From: Candidatus Bathyarchaeota archaeon
Lineage (GTDB): Archaea > Thermoproteota > Bathyarchaeia > TCS64
Reading direction: 5' to 3'
Length of the DNA: 10,263 nucleotides
Assembly: GCA_030669135.1 (NCBI GenBank)
Contig: DAOVEE010000051.1
Span: 1 to 10,263, forward strand
Shown here: positions 1 through 6,718 of the stretch, in pieces
Layout: every line of letters begins with the position of its first letter
How positions within the stretch are numbered: position 1 is the first letter of the stretch
Made by a program: the position numbers and the translations under genes
Notes under the pieces: model-generated
Database searches by the model: none
What the model saw: only the letters and a program-made list of their open reading frames with translations
What the model was told of the DNA's origin: nothing

Positions 1-181
1 CGACTTTCGCGGCGACTATCAGGGGCAGCTGGATTAGGAAGACAACTATGAGTGGCACCAGCTCGAGAAACATTACCGACGCCGCGAAGGAGACGAGGGT
101 CAAGAGGAATTTTACCCTCGGATCCATGTTGTGGATGAAGGTGTCGCCGCGTGTGAATCGCAGGCTCTCGAGAAGACTCAC
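1..181 (-). CDS. ecfT: ECF transporter transmembrane (T) component, partial N-terminus
   Basis: Only the first 60 codons are present; the gene continues past the left edge. The product would be the membrane scaffold of an energy-coupling factor importer, which links the ATPases to a substrate-binding S protein. The reading begins GTG AGT CTT and gives MSLLESLRFTRGDTFIHNMD, followed by PRVKFLLTLVSFAASVMF and a long hydrophobic stretch. The D-P-R-x-K-F/L motif just before the first membrane helix is the usual N-terminal hallmark of EcfT/CbiQ proteins. The GTG overlaps the TGA stop of the upstream ATPase (GTGA), so the two genes are translationally coupled in one operon. The substrate cannot be told because no S component is in view; it may lie beyond the edge. 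Confidence 0.85.
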   Translation of the reverse strand, partial: MSLLESLRFTRGDTFIHNMDPRVKFLLTLVSFAASVMFLELVPLIVVFLIQLPLIVAAKV

Positions 182-1929
182 GGCGTCGTCCCTCCCACGT
201 TTCTCATGAGGATGTCGAACGCCTCATCGACATCCAGCACGTCCTTGGGTAATCCATGGTTCGAGAGCTTCGAGAAGAGCCGCGTTATCTCCGGCTGGGC
301 GACGCTGCAGCTTCTGAGGGTCTCCGGGCTGGTCATTATCTTCTTCGAGGCGCCGTCATCCACGACGCGTCCGCCGGCCATGAGCACGATCCTTGGCTGA
401 CTCTCCGCCACGAACTCCACGTCGTGGGTGACGATGACTACGGTCTTGCCCTGCGACCGCAGATGGGTGAGGAAGTGCCTGAGCCTCTCCTTCTGCCCGT
501 AATCCTGGCCTATCGTCGGCTCGTCCAGCACCAATATGTCTGGGTCCCAGGCCAGCACCGATGCGAGAGCCACTCTTTTCCGCTCGCCTCCGCTCAGGGT
601 GAACGGGCTCTTGTGTCTGTACTCGGTGAGATCTAGGAGGTTTAACGCCCACGTCACCCGCTGCTCTATCACGGACTCGTCGAAACCAAAGTTTTTGAGG
701 GCGAAGCTTATCTCCTTCTCCACGGTCTCCTCGAAGAGCTGGTCGTCTGGATTCTGGAACACGAGCCCGATGTTCCTCGCCAACTGGGCGACGCTTAGCG
801 TCGAGACGTCCACGGAGTCGACAACCACCTCGCCGCTGAAAGGTTTCAGCAGGCCGTTGAAGTGTTTCACGAGAGTCGTCTTCCCGGCTCCGTTCTCCCC
901 CATTATCGCCACGTAGTCTCCGTGATAGATCGTGAGGGAAACGTCGTTGAGGGCCTCGACGCCGCCGGGGTAGGTGAAACATATGTCCTTCACCTCGATT
1001 GCTGGGTGGTGGTGGTACTCACCCGTGAACTCTAATAGGTCGTCGAACCCTTTGGCTCCACGTCTGATGTCGTTTGGAAGCCTAGTCTTGAACTCGTCGT
1101 AAAATTGTTGCGCAGAGACAGGGAGCCTATTGAAATTAACGCCTCTGGAGTTGAGTCTCCTGGCGAGCTCGAAGACCCGAGGGATGCCTACGCCCAGCAG
1201 GCGGGTCTGGTCGTCGGCGAACACCTTGGCGGGCTCCCCGTCGTTGACGACCCTGCCTTCGCTTAACACGATCATCCTGTCAACGTACTTGGCGGCGAGG
1301 TCCATCCTGTGCTCGATGAGTATGATGGTGATTCCCAGCTCTTTGTTGAGGCGGTCCAGCACCGAAAATATGTGCTCCGCGCCGACGGGGTCCAGGAAGG
1401 CAGTGGGCTCGTCCATGACGATGATCTCTGGACGCATGGCGAGTACGGAGGCGATGGTAAGCCTCTGTTTCTGGCCGCCGGAAAGCTCGTGGGTAGCCCG
1501 CTGCCGCAGTTGCTGAAGACCAGTGGTCTCAACCGCCCAATCGATCTCCTTGTACATCTCATCTTTTCCTATGCCCAGATTCTCTAGGCCGAAGGCGATG
1601 TCCTTCTCGACGGTTAGGGCGAATATCTGGTTGTCCGGGTTCTGGAAGATGAGGCCGACGTGCTGAGCCAGCTTCATGATGGGGTTTTCCCTCGTGTCCA
1701 ACCCTGCGATCTTTACGGTTCCTTCCATGACGCCGCTATAGAACTTGGGCACGAGACCGTTCAGGCATCTGCAGAAGGTAGTCTTACCGCAGCCACTGGG
1801 ACCCGTCAGAAGTATGAACTCCCCGGGCTGAACCGTGAGAGAGATGTCCATGAGGACGGGTTTCTCAGAGTGGGGGTAGGTGTACTTCAGATCCTTGACT
1901 TCGATCAGTCCCAACTCAGCGGCCCTCAC
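178..1929 (-). CDS. ecfA: Fused double-domain ECF transporter ATPase (EcfA-type, CbiO-like)
   Basis: This 583-residue cytoplasmic protein carries two complete ABC ATPase domains and would power an ECF importer of a vitamin, metal or other micronutrient. Domain 1 (about 8-235) has Walker A GPSGCGKT (43-50), Q-loop FQNPDNQ (95-101), signature LSGGQ (149-153), Walker B IIVMDEP (169-175) and switch histidine H207. Domain 2 (about 310-530) has GENGAGKT (344-351), FQNPDDQ (391-397), LSGGE (445-449), ILVLDEP (465-471) and H502. The FQNPD(N/D)Q Q-loop is typical of the EcfA/CbiO family. All catalytic motifs look intact in both halves, so one polypeptide replaces the EcfA1-EcfA2 heterodimer, as in YkoD-type systems. 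The start is GTG with no clear Shine-Dalgarno, about 10 bases after the predicted transcription start. The ecfT start overlaps its stop. Confidence 0.95.
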   Translation of the reverse strand: MRAAELGLIEVKDLKYTYPHSEKPVLMDISLTVQPGEFILLTGPSGCGKTTFCRCLNGLVPKFYSGVMEGTVKIAGLDTRENPIMKLAQHVGLIFQNPDNQIFALTVEKDIAFGLENLGIGKDEMYKEIDWAVETTGLQQLRQRATHELSGGQKQRLTIASVLAMRPEIIVMDEPTAFLDPVGAEHIFSVLDRLNKELGITIILIEHRMDLAAKYVDRMIVLSEGRVVNDGEPAKVFADDQTRLLGVGIPRVFELARRLNSRGVNFNRLPVSAQQFYDEFKTRLPNDIRRGAKGFDDLLEFTGEYHHHPAIEVKDICFTYPGGVEALNDVSLTIYHGDYVAIMGENGAGKTTLVKHFNGLLKPFSGEVVVDSVDVSTLSVAQLARNIGLVFQNPDDQLFEETVEKEISFALKNFGFDESVIEQRVTWALNLLDLTEYRHKSPFTLSGGERKRVALASVLAWDPDILVLDEPTIGQDYGQKERLRHFLTHLRSQGKTVVIVTHDVEFVAESQPRIVLMAGGRVVDDGASKKIMTSPETLRSCSVAQPEITRLFSKLSNHGLPKDVLDVDEAFDILMRNVGGTTP

Positions 1930-1960
1930 GAAACGGGGTTTCTGTATTGAACGCAGCCTG

Positions 1961-1972
1961 TGATATAATAGT
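1961..1972 (-). promoter_or_regulatory. Probable TATA box for the ecfA-ecfT operon
   Basis: Read on the minus strand, the stretch is AAACTATTATATCA-like, directly after the stop of the DHH gene. Its centre is about 36 bases before the GTG of the ATPase, which puts a TBP/TFB-directed start about 10 bases ahead of the coding region. Assigned by eye from AT content and spacing. Confidence 0.5.
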
Positions 1973-1977
1973 TTAAC

Positions 1978-2985
1978 CTATAATACTTTGCTGGGGTCTT
2001 CAAGCCTGCTTAGCTCGTCTAGGAAGAGCTTCTTGACATGCTTGACGAAATCCTCTATGCCGCCCTCACCGTTGAACCCAGCCGCGGTGGGGTGGCCGCT
2101 CCCCGAGCCGTTGAACCGGGAGGCGAGTATGCCCACCATCTCCCCCAAGTGAATCCCCGTAAGCCGATGAAACTGGTTCTTGGATCTCAAGCTTGCCCTC
2201 AGCGTACCCTTATCCGCCCCCACGACGACCGCCGCATCAGCGCCCATGGACAGGAGGGCCCGCGCCCCCGATGACTGGAAGGAGCCGAGGTGGCTAAACG
2301 CCAGCACCCAGTCTTCGACGACCTCGATCTCTGCCCGCTGCCCGGCCCTCAGTCTCGCTATCTTCTCCGAATGTTTGAAGGAGATGCTTAACAGCTCCTT
2401 GATCCTTGAGACGTTCCCGACTTTTTCGAGGAGAGAAGAGATGATCTGGAACGTCTCAGGTCCGCCCATGGAGAAGTGCTTGGTGTCGTACGCTATCCCA
2501 GTGAGTAAAGCTATCGAGGTAATCTCCGAGGGCTTTATGTCGTAGTGCATGTATATCCTGTAGACTAACTCGGAGGCCGAGGAGGCGTCAGGGTCCACCA
2601 AGTATAGGGTTGACAGCTCATACATTTCACTGTCCGGCAGATGATGGTCGATGAACACGATCCTTGCGTCCGTCTCCTTCAGCGGCGTCTCCCATCCGCC
2701 GAGCTGGTTCAGGCTACCGGTGTCGACCACTATGTAGGTGTCTGCTGCCTGAGCCGTCGTCTCGTATAGCTCGATGCCCAACGTCGATGCGATGCTCCTC
2801 GAGAGAACGCTGGCGTCGTCAGGGATCACGATGATTGGCTCTGAGCCCGTCAACGCTTTGACGAGCTCCTTCACGCCTTGGGCTGCCCCCAGCGCGTCTG
2901 GATCGGCGTTATGATGGCAGAGAACTATGACTTTACCGTCGATGACGTCACGGAACCGGTTCATCTCTGACTGCAAAACAGACAC
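1978..2985 (-). CDS. DHH/DHHA1-family phosphoesterase (NrnA/RecJ-like)
   Basis: A 335-residue predicted cytoplasmic phosphoesterase of the DHH superfamily, whose members hydrolyse short oligonucleotides, pAp or cyclic-dinucleotide products using two metal ions. The N-terminal DHH domain shows HHNADPDALG (24-33, metal-binding D28 and D30), VVDTGS (86-91), the family-defining DHH (113-115) and YDT (166-168). The C-terminal DHHA1 domain shows GSGHPTAAGF (295-304), the substrate-binding glycine/histidine loop, with one serine inside the usual GGGH. Size and order fit a stand-alone NrnA-like enzyme rather than full RecJ. The longest reading starts at GTG (2985); an in-frame ATG at 2964 is a good alternative, and neither has a strong ribosome site. 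The exact substrate cannot be read from sequence. It lies between prefoldin beta and the ECF operon, all on the minus strand, with 51 bases to prefoldin. Confidence 0.88.
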   Translation of the reverse strand: MSVLQSEMNRFRDVIDGKVIVLCHHNADPDALGAAQGVKELVKALTGSEPIIVIPDDASVLSRSIASTLGIELYETTAQAADTYIVVDTGSLNQLGGWETPLKETDARIVFIDHHLPDSEMYELSTLYLVDPDASSASELVYRIYMHYDIKPSEITSIALLTGIAYDTKHFSMGGPETFQIISSLLEKVGNVSRIKELLSISFKHSEKIARLRAGQRAEIEVVEDWVLAFSHLGSFQSSGARALLSMGADAAVVVGADKGTLRASLRSKNQFHRLTGIHLGEMVGILASRFNGSGSGHPTAAGFNGEGGIEDFVKHVKKLFLDELSRLEDPSKVL

Positions 2986-3022
2986 CGTCGCCCAGGAATA
3001 GTAAATGGTTGATCCAAGAACG

Positions 3023-3031
3023 TTAATAGTT
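3023..3031 (-). promoter_or_regulatory. Weak TATA-like element upstream of the DHH gene
   Basis: On the minus strand it reads ACTATTAAC, centred about 42 bases before the GTG start, just after the prefoldin stop codon. The spacing fits an archaeal promoter with a leader of about 16 bases. The match is weak, and read-through from prefoldin is equally possible because no oligo-T terminator separates the two genes. Confidence 0.3.
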
Positions 3032-3036
3032 ATGTG

Positions 3037-3396
3037 TTAAGACGGAGTGATCCCCAGCTCCTTCTGGAGGGTATCCTGTAGGGTGGTTATCTTCTCCTTC
3101 GTCTTGTCCTCCTGCTTCTTTAGGACCTTGGCCCTCATCTCCAAGAACTCTCTTCGCTCCTTGAGCTCCTTCACCACTGTGTCCCTGTCCTTCTCCACGA
3201 GGACCGCTCCGACGCTCTTGTAGACCTTCGGGTTACCTTGAGCCTCTTCCAGTACCTCCAGCGCCTTGTCTGACTCCACCATCTCCATCTCTATCCTCTG
3301 CTTCTGGAGGAGGAGCTGCTGCATCGTGTTCTGTAGCTGCTGTAGCCTTTGTAGACGCTCCTGAACCTGGGGCGGAAGCTGAGCTATTCCCGACAT
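3037..3396 (-). CDS. pfdB: Prefoldin beta subunit
   Basis: Subunit of the archaeal prefoldin (GimC) jellyfish-shaped hexamer (alpha2 beta4), a cytoplasmic holdase that hands unfolded proteins to the thermosome. The 119-residue product begins MSGIAQLPPQVQERLQRLQQ, the usual beta-subunit opening. It has long heptad-rich N- and C-terminal helices (coiled coil, rich in Q, L, E and K) flanking a central beta-hairpin region around NPKVYKSVGAVLVEKDRD. The length is normal for the family. An in-frame ATG seven codons earlier (3417) exists but lies only about 13 bases from the centre of the TATA box at 3427-3434, too close to be transcribed. The chosen ATG is about 8 bases after the predicted start and follows AAGGT, a partial ribosome site. 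Confidence 0.95.
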   Translation of the reverse strand: MSGIAQLPPQVQERLQRLQQLQNTMQQLLLQKQRIEMEMVESDKALEVLEEAQGNPKVYKSVGAVLVEKDRDTVVKELKERREFLEMRAKVLKKQEDKTKEKITTLQDTLQKELGITPS

Positions 3397-3426
3397 GCGT
3401 ACCTTAGATAAAACCATGCAGCCACG

Positions 3427-3434
3427 CTTTATAC
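3427..3434 (-). promoter_or_regulatory. TATA box of the prefoldin beta gene
   Basis: Minus-strand reading GTATAAAG, centred about 34 bases before the chosen prefoldin ATG at 3396. The implied transcription start near 3404 gives a leader of about 8 bases and rules against the upstream ATG at 3417. Confidence 0.65.
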
Positions 3435-3440
3435 TTATCT

Positions 3441-3455
3441 AAAAAATTGGGAAAA
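3441..3455 (-). terminator. Oligo-T terminator after the acyl-CoA dehydrogenase gene
   Basis: Read on the minus strand, the acyl-CoA dehydrogenase stop codon is followed within about 25 bases by a T5 run and then a T6 run (CTTTTTCCCAATTTTTTAG). Archaeal RNA polymerase terminates at U-rich tracts like this without needing a hairpin. The tract sits just before the prefoldin TATA box and separates the two units. Confidence 0.6.
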
Positions 3456-3463
3456 AGAATGTT

Positions 3464-4672
3464 TTAACGGGTGCGAGTCCAGTCTCTGCCCAGCGTCTCA
3501 CGGGCGATGACTATCTTCTGTATGTTGGCCGAGCCCTCTGCGCCGATGCAGTAGCTCATTACACCCCTCATACCCATCTCGAGGGGGCACTCCTCGGTGT
3601 AGCCGTAGGCGCCGAACCAGTACATGACTCGCCTGAAGGTGTCTAGGGCATAGTGAGGCGCAAGATACTTGCACATTGACAGGTACTTTGAGCACTCCAG
3701 AGCCGAGAAGGTGCCGTGCTGGTACTTCTGGTCCAGCATCCAGGCAGTCTTGTAGACCAGTTGCTTTATCGCTTCGCTGTGAGCAGCCATGTCAGCCAAG
3801 TCGAACTGTATCCCCTGGTACTTGGCCAGTGGTTGGCCGAAGGCCTTCCTCTCTTTAATGTAGTCCATGCCGATCTCGAGGCATCGCTGGGCTGCGCCTA
3901 TGCAGCTGGACGAGACGAGGAGACGAGCCGCGTCGAAACCCTCCATAGTGTAGTAGAAGGCCCGGTTGGTCTCCCCGAGCTGGTACTCCTTTGGTATCTT
4001 GACGTCGGTCATCTGGAATCCGCCTGTGCTGATGGCCATCCGCCCCATGTTATCGACGCGCTTGGTGATCTCGACGCCCTCCTGGTTGATGGGTAAGAAG
4101 AACGACGTCATACCCCGATGTCCTTTGGACCGGTCGTTGTATCCCGAGACGAAGTAGCCTCCGTCCATTTCGACCGCCTCGGCGGTGCCGCTGATATAGC
4201 TTTTCTCGCCGTTGACGATCCAGCCGTCGCCGTCTGGCTTCAGCTCCGTCTTGTAACCGGCGACGTCGCTGCCTCCGCCCGGCTCGGTGACGCCGATGCC
4301 TATGAAGCTCTCGCCTCGTGTCGCTTTCTTTATGTAGTTCTCCTTTACCGTATCCGAAGCCAATCTGTTGACCACGTAGCCCCAGCTGGCCTGAACCAGG
4401 TAGAACACCGCAGACGCGACGGATATGTCGGCGTATCCCATCTCCTCCGCGGCTATGGTAGCTGTGACCCAGTCAGCGGCTGAGCCGCCGTCCTCCTCGG
4501 GGAGGGTCAGCAGCAGGAGGCCCATGTCTCCCATGCCCTTGATAAAGCTCTTGGGTAGCTCGTGCTTAGTGTCGTTCTCCCTGACCTGCTCCAGGCTCAG
4601 GTTCTTCGACAGCCACTCTCTTATTGCCTCACGGAACAGTTCCTGTTCCTCTGTGAACGAGAAATCGATCAA
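3464..4672 (-). CDS. Acyl-CoA dehydrogenase, FAD-dependent
   Basis: A 402-residue cytoplasmic flavoenzyme that oxidises an acyl-CoA to the 2,3-enoyl-CoA and passes electrons to an electron-transfer flavoprotein. The N-terminal helical domain (about 5-120) opens with DFSFTEEQELFREAIREW. The middle beta domain has the flavin-contact motif GVTEPGGGSDV (127-137). The C-terminal helical domain has ERKAFGQPLAKYQGIQFDLADMA (starting at 274, key residues R275, F278 and Q286) and AYGYTEECPLE (355-365). A glutamate at 379 in GAEGSANIQ occupies the usual catalytic-base position. Length is standard. The start is TTG, preceded five bases upstream by GGTGAG, a good ribosome site, with a TATA box further up. 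The chain length or type of acyl substrate cannot be decided by eye. It is divergent from the lysine-dehydrogenase-like gene. Confidence 0.93.
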   Translation of the reverse strand: MIDFSFTEEQELFREAIREWLSKNLSLEQVRENDTKHELPKSFIKGMGDMGLLLLTLPEEDGGSAADWVTATIAAEEMGYADISVASAVFYLVQASWGYVVNRLASDTVKENYIKKATRGESFIGIGVTEPGGGSDVAGYKTELKPDGDGWIVNGEKSYISGTAEAVEMDGGYFVSGYNDRSKGHRGMTSFFLPINQEGVEITKRVDNMGRMAISTGGFQMTDVKIPKEYQLGETNRAFYYTMEGFDAARLLVSSSCIGAAQRCLEIGMDYIKERKAFGQPLAKYQGIQFDLADMAAHSEAIKQLVYKTAWMLDQKYQHGTFSALECSKYLSMCKYLAPHYALDTFRRVMYWFGAYGYTEECPLEMGMRGVMSYCIGAEGSANIQKIVIARETLGRDWTRTR

Positions 4673-4677
4673 GTTAT

Positions 4678-4683
4678 CTCACC
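4678..4683 (-). promoter_or_regulatory. Ribosome binding site supporting the TTG start of the acyl-CoA dehydrogenase
   Basis: Minus-strand GGTGAG lies five bases before the TTG at 4672. It matches the anti-Shine-Dalgarno core (GGAGGTGA) and is the main reason to accept the non-ATG start. Confidence 0.6.
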
Positions 4684-4710
4684 AGATAAATCTTTTTGAG
4701 TTAACGACAG

Positions 4711-4720
4711 GGTATATAAG
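4711..4720 (-). promoter_or_regulatory. TATA box of the acyl-CoA dehydrogenase gene
   Basis: Minus-strand CTTATATACC, a strong archaeal TATA box centred about 43 bases before the TTG start. It implies transcription from near 4689 and a leader of about 17 bases that includes the GGTGAG ribosome site. Confidence 0.65.
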
Positions 4721-4779
4721 AGCTTCGTCAACGGGCGAAAGGATAATCGACGTGAGCCTGATTGGGGTTGGCGAGTACT

Positions 4780-4789
4780 CTATATATCC
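4780..4789 (+). promoter_or_regulatory. TATA box of the lysine-dehydrogenase-like gene
   Basis: Plus-strand CTATATATCC, centred about 34 bases before the ATG at 4819. The implied start near 4810 excludes the longer in-frame reading from a TTG at 4762, which lies upstream of this box. Confidence 0.65.
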
Positions 4790-4818
4790 ACAGCGACTCA
4801 TTTTGCATGGGTTTACAG

Positions 4819-5988
4819 ATGAAGGTCCTCGTTCTAGGGATGGGGCTGATGGGTCCAACGATCGCCAAAGACTGCTGCACTGACCCAGAGGTCACCAAGG
4901 TAACTGGATGCGACATAGATGAAGGGAAGCTGGAGGAAGCCAAGAAGTATGTGGATAGCCCAAAGTTCGACACGGCCGTGGTAAGCGTCACCGATCATGA
5001 CGCCCTCGTTGAGATCATGAAGGGCTATGACTTGGTCGTCCACGGGACAGCCTCCAGATTCAGCATTAACGCGTTACGGGCCGCGATGGAGGCAAAGATA
5101 GACATAGTGGATCTAGCCGGCGGCGGGTACCCCCAGGAGGGAATCATATATGACGAGGTGGAGAAAGCAGGGATAACGGCGATGCCCGGATGCGGAGTTG
5201 ACCCGGGGCTCATAGACATACTATCCGGTCAAGCCATCCACATGCTGGACCAAGCCGACGAGGTGCTGTTCGCCTGCGGCGGGCTCCCGAAGAACCCTGA
5301 ACCTCCTCTCGACTACAAGATAGTTTTCGGCGGGACGAGGATGCCTGTTCGCCCCGGAAAAGTACCCATGATCGTCGACGGAGAGAAGATGGAGATGGAC
5401 AGATACTCGGAGGTGGAGTCCATCTTCGTCGAGGGGCTTGAACCTATGGAGGCGTTCGTCGACGGTTACCCGTCCTCCCTGCTTAAGCTGTGTGTAGAGA
5501 AGGGGGTCCAGAACTTCAGGGGAAAGACGATCAGGTACTCCGGGTTCGTTGACAAGATCATGTTCCTGAACGATCTTGGCTTAATTAGCGAAGAACCCGT
5601 AGACTACGAGGGAACCAGAGTGGTCCCTAGGGAACTCTTCCACAAGATCATATATCCCTTGGTGAGGTTCGACACCGCTGAGGGAGACAGAGACCTGACG
5701 GTGCTGCTGGTGAGAGTCTCGGGTATTAAGGACGGGAAAGAGATGAACTTCAGCTACGATATGGTTGATTTATACGAAGAGGATAAACAGATAACCTCGA
5801 TGGCTAAGACCACGGGATACACTGCAGCCATAATAGCCAGAATGCTCGGGCGAGGAGCAATCAAACAAAAGGGAATACAGTGGCCGGTTCATGTAATCCG
5901 CGGCGAACTGTGTGATGAACTCCTTGGGAGCCTTAGGGAGAGAGGGGTGGTCGTCACCGAAACGGTCACAACGACTCGGACACTATAG
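4819..5988 (+). CDS. Saccharopine dehydrogenase-family oxidoreductase, lysine 6-dehydrogenase-like
   Basis: A 389-residue cytoplasmic NAD(P)-dependent oxidoreductase. The N-terminal Rossmann fold starts MKVLVLGMGLMG, with GxGxxG at 7-12 and an aspartate-rich end of strand 2 (CDID, 31-34), which hints at NAD rather than NADP. Later blocks, GCGVDPGLIDILSG (124-137), GGLPKNPEPPLDY (154-166), GKTIRYSGFVDK (235-246) and TSMAKTTGYTAAIIARMLGRG (326 onward), match my memory of Geobacillus lysine 6-dehydrogenase (EC 1.4.1.18) in order and spacing. That enzyme turns L-lysine into 2-aminoadipate 6-semialdehyde. Carboxynorspermidine synthase and saccharopine dehydrogenase share the fold, so the substrate is inferred. 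The ATG at 4819 is preferred on promoter spacing; an ATG four codons earlier (4807) is possible. It is divergent from the acyl-CoA dehydrogenase. Confidence 0.85.
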   Translation: MKVLVLGMGLMGPTIAKDCCTDPEVTKVTGCDIDEGKLEEAKKYVDSPKFDTAVVSVTDHDALVEIMKGYDLVVHGTASRFSINALRAAMEAKIDIVDLAGGGYPQEGIIYDEVEKAGITAMPGCGVDPGLIDILSGQAIHMLDQADEVLFACGGLPKNPEPPLDYKIVFGGTRMPVRPGKVPMIVDGEKMEMDRYSEVESIFVEGLEPMEAFVDGYPSSLLKLCVEKGVQNFRGKTIRYSGFVDKIMFLNDLGLISEEPVDYEGTRVVPRELFHKIIYPLVRFDTAEGDRDLTVLLVRVSGIKDGKEMNFSYDMVDLYEEDKQITSMAKTTGYTAAIIARMLGRGAIKQKGIQWPVHVIRGELCDELLGSLRERGVVVTETVTTTRTL

Positions 5989-6001
5989 TTACCTGTTTCG
6001 A

Positions 6002-6208
6002 TTATACTTGACTATTAGAAGACTCAGGTAGCCGTGAGTATATTATTAGAGACAGTATGGTCGGGACGTGGAAGACGCACAACTCGAATTTAGGGTCTAG
6101 AAACCTGTAGCCCGTCCTCTGTATGAAGCCGATGATGAGTGAAATGGCCATCAGAACCATGACCGTTGTCCTCCAGGACTCTTTCTCGCCGGGCAAACCT
6201 CTAACCAA
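6002..6208 (-). CDS. Possible small membrane protein downstream of rpo6
   Basis: I do not recognise this 68-residue open frame. It begins with TTG five bases after the Rpo6 stop, preceded by AAAGGGA. An internal ATG at 6160, nine bases after GGAGG, would give a 52-residue form. Two hydrophobic segments, about residues 14-29 (TTVMVLMAISLIIGFI) and 43-57 (LCVFHVPTILSLIIY, preceded by charged residues), could be short membrane helices joined by a loop with R31, R35 and K40. It fills the 225-base space between Rpo6 and the convergent lysine-dehydrogenase-like gene, which otherwise shows nothing. Tight spacing and the ribosome-site-like sequences favour a real gene; the non-ATG start and lack of a known family argue caution. 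Confidence 0.35.
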   Translation of the reverse strand: MVRGLPGEKESWRTTVMVLMAISLIIGFIQRTGYRFLDPKFELCVFHVPTILSLIIYSRLPESSNSQV

Positions 6209-6213
6209 TCCCT

Positions 6214-6549
6214 TTATGGTGAGCCTAGGAGATCGATTAGGGGAATGTCTTGGAACGTGCCTTCAGGAAGGCTCCTCCTAACCGTCATCGGTAGAACCCG
6301 CTCGTTAAGCTCCACTATGGCGATGTCTATTGCGTCGCTGACATCTATGTCGAGCTGGACGAGTATCGGTGCGCCCAAGGACACCTGTAGCGCTCTGGCT
6401 CCTACTATTCTCGCCCTCTCGAAGCGCGTCAGCTTCGGAGGCCCGATCATCACATTATCACTCAATTTGATCGCTTCAACATGATTCAGTGGGTTCAAGC
6501 TTGGCTCAAACACAGCGTTTCTTCTCGAGGCCCTTGTTGTCTGATTCAT
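6214..6549 (-). CDS. rpoK: DNA-directed RNA polymerase subunit K (Rpo6, RPB6/omega homologue)
   Basis: Small structural subunit of archaeal RNA polymerase that clamps the largest subunit and aids assembly. It is equivalent to eukaryotic RPB6 and bacterial omega. The conserved core is LTRFERARIVGARALQ (residues 40-55) followed by SLGAPILV, then IAIVELNERVLPMTVRRSLP. The C-terminus continues PEGTFQDIPLIDLL, resembling the RPB6 ending (LPDGSYEDWGVDEL), whereas the shortest archaeal versions stop earlier. The open frame reaches back to 6630, but the TATA box at 6620-6628 lies inside that stretch, so a later start is needed. The ATG at 6549 gives 111 residues with a 35-residue N-terminal tail; an ATG at 6450 would give 78 residues. 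It is followed closely by a possible small membrane ORF. Confidence 0.9.
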   Translation of the reverse strand: MNQTTRASRRNAVFEPSLNPLNHVEAIKLSDNVMIGPPKLTRFERARIVGARALQVSLGAPILVQLDIDVSDAIDIAIVELNERVLPMTVRRSLPEGTFQDIPLIDLLGSP

Positions 6550-6619
6550 TTTTAGGTTTGGCAGCCAGTGAACGAAACAGACAAGCACCTCGAAGCTACT
6601 ACCCAAACCAAAGAAACTA

Positions 6620-6628
6620 GATATAAAC
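6620..6628 (-). promoter_or_regulatory. Probable TATA box of rpoK
   Basis: Minus-strand GTTTATATC. The implied start near 6598 leaves about 49 bases before the ATG at 6549. A second AT-rich candidate, CTATAAAAC around 6638-6646, lies further upstream. Bases 6631-6718 otherwise hold only AT-rich spacer between rpoK and the FAH-family gene. Confidence 0.5.
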
Positions 6629-6718
6629 ATTTTCTTGTTTTATAGCTACCTTAATAAACCCGTTCAACTGGAACCAACAAATATCTAGATAAAGATGGGA
6701 AACAGAGGTTTTTCCACG

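Noticed and set aside
356..982. A long alternative open frame (208 codons) inside the ECF ATPase, same strand, different frame
   Set aside because: It is arginine- and proline-rich with no domain pattern, and the overlapping frame holds intact ABC motifs. It is a by-product of GC-rich codon bias.
4118..4483. Antisense open frames over the acyl-CoA dehydrogenase
   Set aside because: No promoter or ribosome site, no recognisable motif, and they mirror conserved codons of the real gene.
4762..4818. N-terminal extension of the lysine-dehydrogenase-like protein from a TTG at 4762
   Set aside because: It contains the TATA box at 4780-4789, so it would not be transcribed, and the Rossmann fold begins right at the later ATG.
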